From JAIVJG01 sp964236735 (lineage in GTDB: Bacteria > Acidobacteriota > Blastocatellia > Pyrinomonadales > Pyrinomonadaceae): 64,000 bases of DNA. Below are positions 61,335 to 64,000 of the stretch, in pieces. The notes beneath the pieces are model-generated. The model was not told where the DNA came from. It did not search any database and saw nothing but the letters and a program-made list of their open reading frames with translations. Within the stretch, counting starts at the first letter, position 1; each line of letters begins with the position of its first letter. A program made the position numbers and the translations under genes. The DNA is taken from NCBI GenBank assembly GCA_964236735.1, contig CAXSFM010000007.1, positions 124,001 through 188,000 on the forward strand. Reading direction: 5' to 3'.

Positions 61335-61533
61335 ACACGCGAACGTCGCAAGATACATGATGGGAAGCGCGTGCGGGTATCTTCATAAAAGCGTTGTCAA
61401 TAACTTAGTCGTTCATCTAAACTCGCAGGGCTTCATCAAGCACCGCGATGGAAATTCGTTTATCCGTCTCGTCAAAGACTTGAAATAAAGCTTCACCTTC
61501 TCTCGAAGCATCCAACTCGGCACAGGAGAAACC

Positions 61534-62502
61534 ATGAACCTCAAATACTTTTTGGCCGCTACTTTTGCTTTGTTGTGCTGCACGTTGTCTGTGAGCGCGC
61601 AGAGTTATCAAGTGTCACAAACCGGAATTTTTACTCCGCAACACAAAAAGGTTTTGCTCCTGAAAGAACCGACAGGGCAGAAGAGCGTTATTTTGTTTCA
61701 GACTAAATTGCGTGTGAACACGGATGGCTCGCCATTGTCCTATCATCCGCAAGACCCACGCGGGAAAGATAAGGCTCTCAACAATATCTGCAACGCGATT
61801 GTGGTTAAGAAAGGCGCTTCCGACAAAAATCTTTGCTTTACAAGTTTCAGCGAAGCCATCGGCGTCTTTGAAAAATTCCGGGACTCTAATTATCAGACAA
61901 TTCCTCAAGGCTTTCGCATCACCTGGGAAAATGTTCTGCCGACAATCCGGGAGGGCGGCAAAAATATTCCCTGCGTTTTCAAAACGGGAGAATATAAAGG
62001 TTACTTCGGATCACTCACCGCCTTGAAAAATGACTTAACCGGCGACAAAGGCGAGTGTGAAATTGATAACCAGGTAAATCCGCTGACCGTCCCTGCCTTA
62101 GTGTTGGTCGGCGGCGATAGTGTCGTCAGAAGATTCGGCGCGAAGGTTGGTGATTTGCTCGTGGCTTATAATCCGAAAACAAATCTCGTTAGCTCGGCGA
62201 TCATCGGAGACACGGGGCCGAGAGACAATCTGGGAGAAGGCTCGGTTTTATTGAACATGAAACTTCTGGGAGCGACGACTCCGCCGACCAACAAAACGGA
62301 GACCTTCAAACTCTCCATCGAGGATACGCAAATTCTGGTGGCGATTATTCCGGCTTCGCGTTTATTTCACATTCAGGGAAATAAGCCGTACACGACGGAT
62401 AACATCAATCAACGAGTCGGCGATTGGCAGGCCAATGCGGGATTTGCCGCGCCTGACAAATTCATTGATTTTATGAAATCGTTTCAAACGAAGCTCAATT
62501 GA
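61534..62502 (+). CDS. Exported GH75 (fungal chitosanase)-like protein
   Basis: A 322-residue exported protein with signal peptide (residues 4-22, ending VSAQ) and AGGAG five bases before the ATG. The C-terminal half shows GDTGPRDNLGEGSVLL (residues 225-240), which resembles the GDT...GEAS region of family 75 chitosanases, with a likely catalytic Glu235. VPALVLVGGDSVVRRFGAKVGD and the VGDLLVAYNP segment also fit. The rest is less conserved. Chitosan-hydrolysing activity is therefore only suggested. The gene is more AT-rich than its neighbours. Confidence 0.6.
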   Translation: MNLKYFLAATFALLCCTLSVSAQSYQVSQTGIFTPQHKKVLLLKEPTGQKSVILFQTKLRVNTDGSPLSYHPQDPRGKDKALNNICNAIVVKKGASDKNLCFTSFSEAIGVFEKFRDSNYQTIPQGFRITWENVLPTIREGGKNIPCVFKTGEYKGYFGSLTALKNDLTGDKGECEIDNQVNPLTVPALVLVGGDSVVRRFGAKVGDLLVAYNPKTNLVSSAIIGDTGPRDNLGEGSVLLNMKLLGATTPPTNKTETFKLSIEDTQILVAIIPASRLFHIQGNKPYTTDNINQRVGDWQANAGFAAPDKFIDFMKSFQTKLN

Positions 62503-62642
62503 AATTGGTTTATGCCACGCCGGACAAATCATTGGACGTGCGCTCGAAACAAAAGACTCGCCTCGAGCGCAACATGTTTCCGGGACGTTGCGCCTATTCA
62601 ACTTTGCTCCACAGCAATTCGGTCGTTAAATTTCTGTTGCGA

Positions 62643-62672
62643 GGATTTACGTCGGGAAGTAAATCCCGGAGG
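62643..62672 (+). promoter_or_regulatory. Hairpin directly before a strong ribosome site
   Basis: GGATTTAC (62643) and GTAAATCC (62659) form an 8-bp stem with an 8-base loop, followed immediately by the GGAGG that serves the ATG at 62681. It could influence translation of the ankyrin protein. Confidence 0.4.
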
Positions 62673-62680
62673 ATTAAATT

Positions 62681-63079
62681 ATGACGAGTCGCTTTATCGG
62701 CCTTGCCGCGCTGACGCTGGCGCTCTCTCTTTCGCCGGCTTGCACACAGACTTCAAATAATGCCAACACCGCTGTTGCGCCAACGTCTGTTGCGCCAACG
62801 TCGCCGTTGATGGTTGCGGCGAGAGAAGGCAAGGCCGACGTGGTGCGCGCGTTGCTCTCAGGTAATAACGTGAACGTGAATGCGACCGATGCCCAGGGCG
62901 ACACCCCGCTCATCGAAGCGTCTCGCTTCGGGCACGACGACGTGGCGCGCGCGTTAGTTGAGCATGGCGCTGACGTGAAGTTGAAGAACAAAGAAGGACA
63001 GACCGCGCTCATGCTGGCGGCGACGAACGGCCATGATGATGTCGTCAGGATATTGAAAGAGGCAGGCGCGAAAGAGTAA
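62681..63079 (+). CDS. Ankyrin-repeat lipoprotein
   Basis: A 132-residue protein with GGAGG eight bases before the ATG. A signal peptide ends in ALSLSPAC, a good lipobox with Cys21. A short tandem TVAPTSVAPTS stretch follows. Residues about 40-132 hold three ankyrin repeats (SPLMVAAREGKADVVRALL, DTPLIEASRFGHDDVARALVEHGADV, QTALMLAATNGHDDVVRIL). It is probably a periplasmic or outer-membrane anchored binding protein. No neighbour shares its strand downstream. Confidence 0.9.
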   Translation: MTSRFIGLAALTLALSLSPACTQTSNNANTAVAPTSVAPTSPLMVAAREGKADVVRALLSGNNVNVNATDAQGDTPLIEASRFGHDDVARALVEHGADVKLKNKEGQTALMLAATNGHDDVVRILKEAGAKE

Positions 63080-63184
63080 CGTGAAAGATGTTTTCATCAA
63101 GCGGCGAAATCTCAAACGCATTCAGCCAGACTGCCTGAGTGTGTGCCTTCCATCATTCTTTGGTTGATTCACGATGAGGCTAAC

Positions 63185-63301
63185 GCAGCCGCCGCGCTTT
63201 CCTGCGAGGAGAAAAGCGCGGCGGCTGCGCGGCACCGTCCGCCCCCGCGTGGCGGACGTGCTGCGGGGACGGCTCGACATCCACCCTGCCGAGCCGTCCC
63301 C
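63185..63301. terminator. Cluster of three strong hairpins
   Basis: Three perfect stems lie in succession: 16 bp at 63185-63200/63213-63228, 8 bp at 63236-63243/63251-63258, and 12 bp at 63265-63276/63290-63301. They separate convergent genes. None has a clear T-tract, so the role may be RNA structure rather than simple termination. Confidence 0.7.
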
Positions 63302-63305
63302 GGAC

Positions 63306-64000
63306 TCAATTTTGTTTTAACCTGCGTGCGAGAAGGCGCGCGGCGCGTTCAGGTAAGGCCAGCGCGTCGTCCGGCTTTCTCAAATAAAGGTTGGCTCCCG
63401 CACGGCGCGCGTCCCGCTCGACATCTCTCGATGAGAGCATGATGATCGGCGTCTGCTGGCGATGTGCAAGCGAGCGCGCCCGTCGAATCAGTTCCAGCCC
63501 GGTGACGTGCGGTAACTGTTGATCGAAAATCATGAGATCGTAGTCATCCGCGCTCTCAATCTTCGAGAGAGCGTCTGCCCCGTCGTCGCACGTCTCGACT
63601 GCCCAGCCTTCATCCTCCAACATTTCTTTGACCATGCCAGCGATGAGATGGTCGTCCTCGACGTAGAGAATCGTCACAGGGCGAGTCTCCTGCGCGCCGC
63701 CCGCGTCGCGAAACATCAGACTGCTCTTGCGCGCCTCGCCCGGCGTCCGCAGCGGAAGCAGTTGCTGGTGGCGCGTGTGCAGCATCGAGTCGAGGCTCTG
63801 ACGCTTGATGCCGAGCAGTTGCGCGGCGCGCGCCGTCGTGCCGCCCGCGTCCGCCAGCGCGCGCTCGACGAGGCAGGCTTCATAGCGGCGCACGGCTTGC
63901 TTGAAAGAAAAATTCGTCCACGTCTCCGGCATCGGAAGAACGCCGAGCAGGAACAGCACGCGGCGCGCGGAGTTGGCGAGACGGTCTTTGCTGCCCGGAT
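63306..64000 (-). CDS. HTH (Fis-type) regulator with C-terminal receiver domain, cut at the right edge
   Basis: The frame is open from the stop at 63306 to the window edge, so the N-terminus lies beyond position 64000. Visible parts are a Fis-like helix-turn-helix (KQAVRRYEACLVERAL, then TTARAAQLLGIKRQSLDSML), a linker and a receiver domain: acidic VEDD, phosphorylation-site Asp in MIFDQQLP, LSS and the conserved Lys in LRKP. Having the DNA-binding part before the receiver is the reverse of the usual order. An upstream sensory domain may exist outside the window. The partner kinase is unknown. Confidence 0.83.
   Translation of the reverse strand, partial: PGSKDRLANSARRVLFLLGVLPMPETWTNFSFKQAVRRYEACLVERALADAGGTTARAAQLLGIKRQSLDSMLHTRHQQLLPLRTPGEARKSSLMFRDAGGAQETRPVTILYVEDDHLIAGMVKEMLEDEGWAVETCDDGADALSKIESADDYDLMIFDQQLPHVTGLELIRRARSLAHRQQTPIIMLSSRDVERDARRAGANLYLRKPDDALALPERAARLLARRLKQN

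Overview
The window looks like a chromosomal segment of a GC-rich, Gram-negative-type bacterium. My best guess is Acidobacteriota (Blastocatellia/Pyrinomonadaceae-like). The guess rests on gene content: tandem MacB-type permeases without fused ATPases, secreted proteins with carboxypeptidase-regulatory-like domains, Ser/Thr kinase and FHA signalling, YIP1 and RDD membrane proteins, an isolated atpD-atpC pair and a separate methylmalonyl-CoA mutase catalytic chain. No rRNA or tRNA gene was seen, so the taxonomy is inference.

Layout. 1-8.9 kb: a CDP-alcohol phosphatidyltransferase cut by the left edge, a Kir-type K+ channel, a glycosyltransferase translationally coupled to an S41 C-terminal protease, then on the other strand a family 2 glycosyltransferase, a DUF3828-like secreted protein, pdxJ and a POTRA-domain protein. 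9-13.3 kb: ruvB, atpC, atpD and small proteins, including a Cys/His-rich 61-residue protein. 13.4-20.3 kb: a secreted fusion of 14 WD40 repeats and a caspase-like protease, methylmalonyl-CoA mutase and an AT-rich Fic gene. 20.4-34.3 kb: dipeptide ABC ATPases, a YIP1 protein, four MacB/FtsX-type permeases, and an ABC ATPase plus HlyD/MacA adaptor that probably serve them, with a VanW-glycosyltransferase fusion on the opposite strand between them. 34.7-42.5 kb: a phosphosignalling cluster of FHA protein, Ser/Thr kinase, RDD protein, TPR protein and FHA-GAF-PP2C phosphatase, followed by an RsbRD-like protein. 42.5-50 kb: a helix-hairpin-helix protein, UvrD/PcrA helicase, an isochorismatase-like hydrolase and two overlapping carboxypeptidase-regulatory-like secreted proteins. 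50.3-52.8 kb: a compact three-gene unit of an Asp/Gly/Ser-rich small protein with a strong ribosome binding site, a JmjC/cupin oxygenase and a sucrase/ferredoxin-like Fe-S protein. I regard this as the best candidate for an undescribed peptide-modification system. 53-64 kb: a small secreted Cys protein, oligopeptidase B-like peptidase, MATE transporter, acetyltransferase, diguanylate cyclase, Kelch protein, GH75-like protein, ankyrin lipoprotein and an HTH-REC regulator cut by the right edge.

The most striking non-coding signal is a family of intergenic elements built from 7-nt tandem units. Most are arranged as two opposing arms able to form a hairpin. I count eleven elements (twelve entries, because one element is split) with several different unit sequences but the same period. 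One pair of G-rich arms brackets a four-helix-bundle gene lying inside the permease array. A second repeat family has CTGTCAGTACC / GGTACTGACA ends and occurs twice, once as a perfect 32-bp inverted repeat.

Most genes show no strong Shine-Dalgarno sequence, so start sites are only firm where one is mentioned. Very long antisense reading frames are common because of the codon bias and were discarded.
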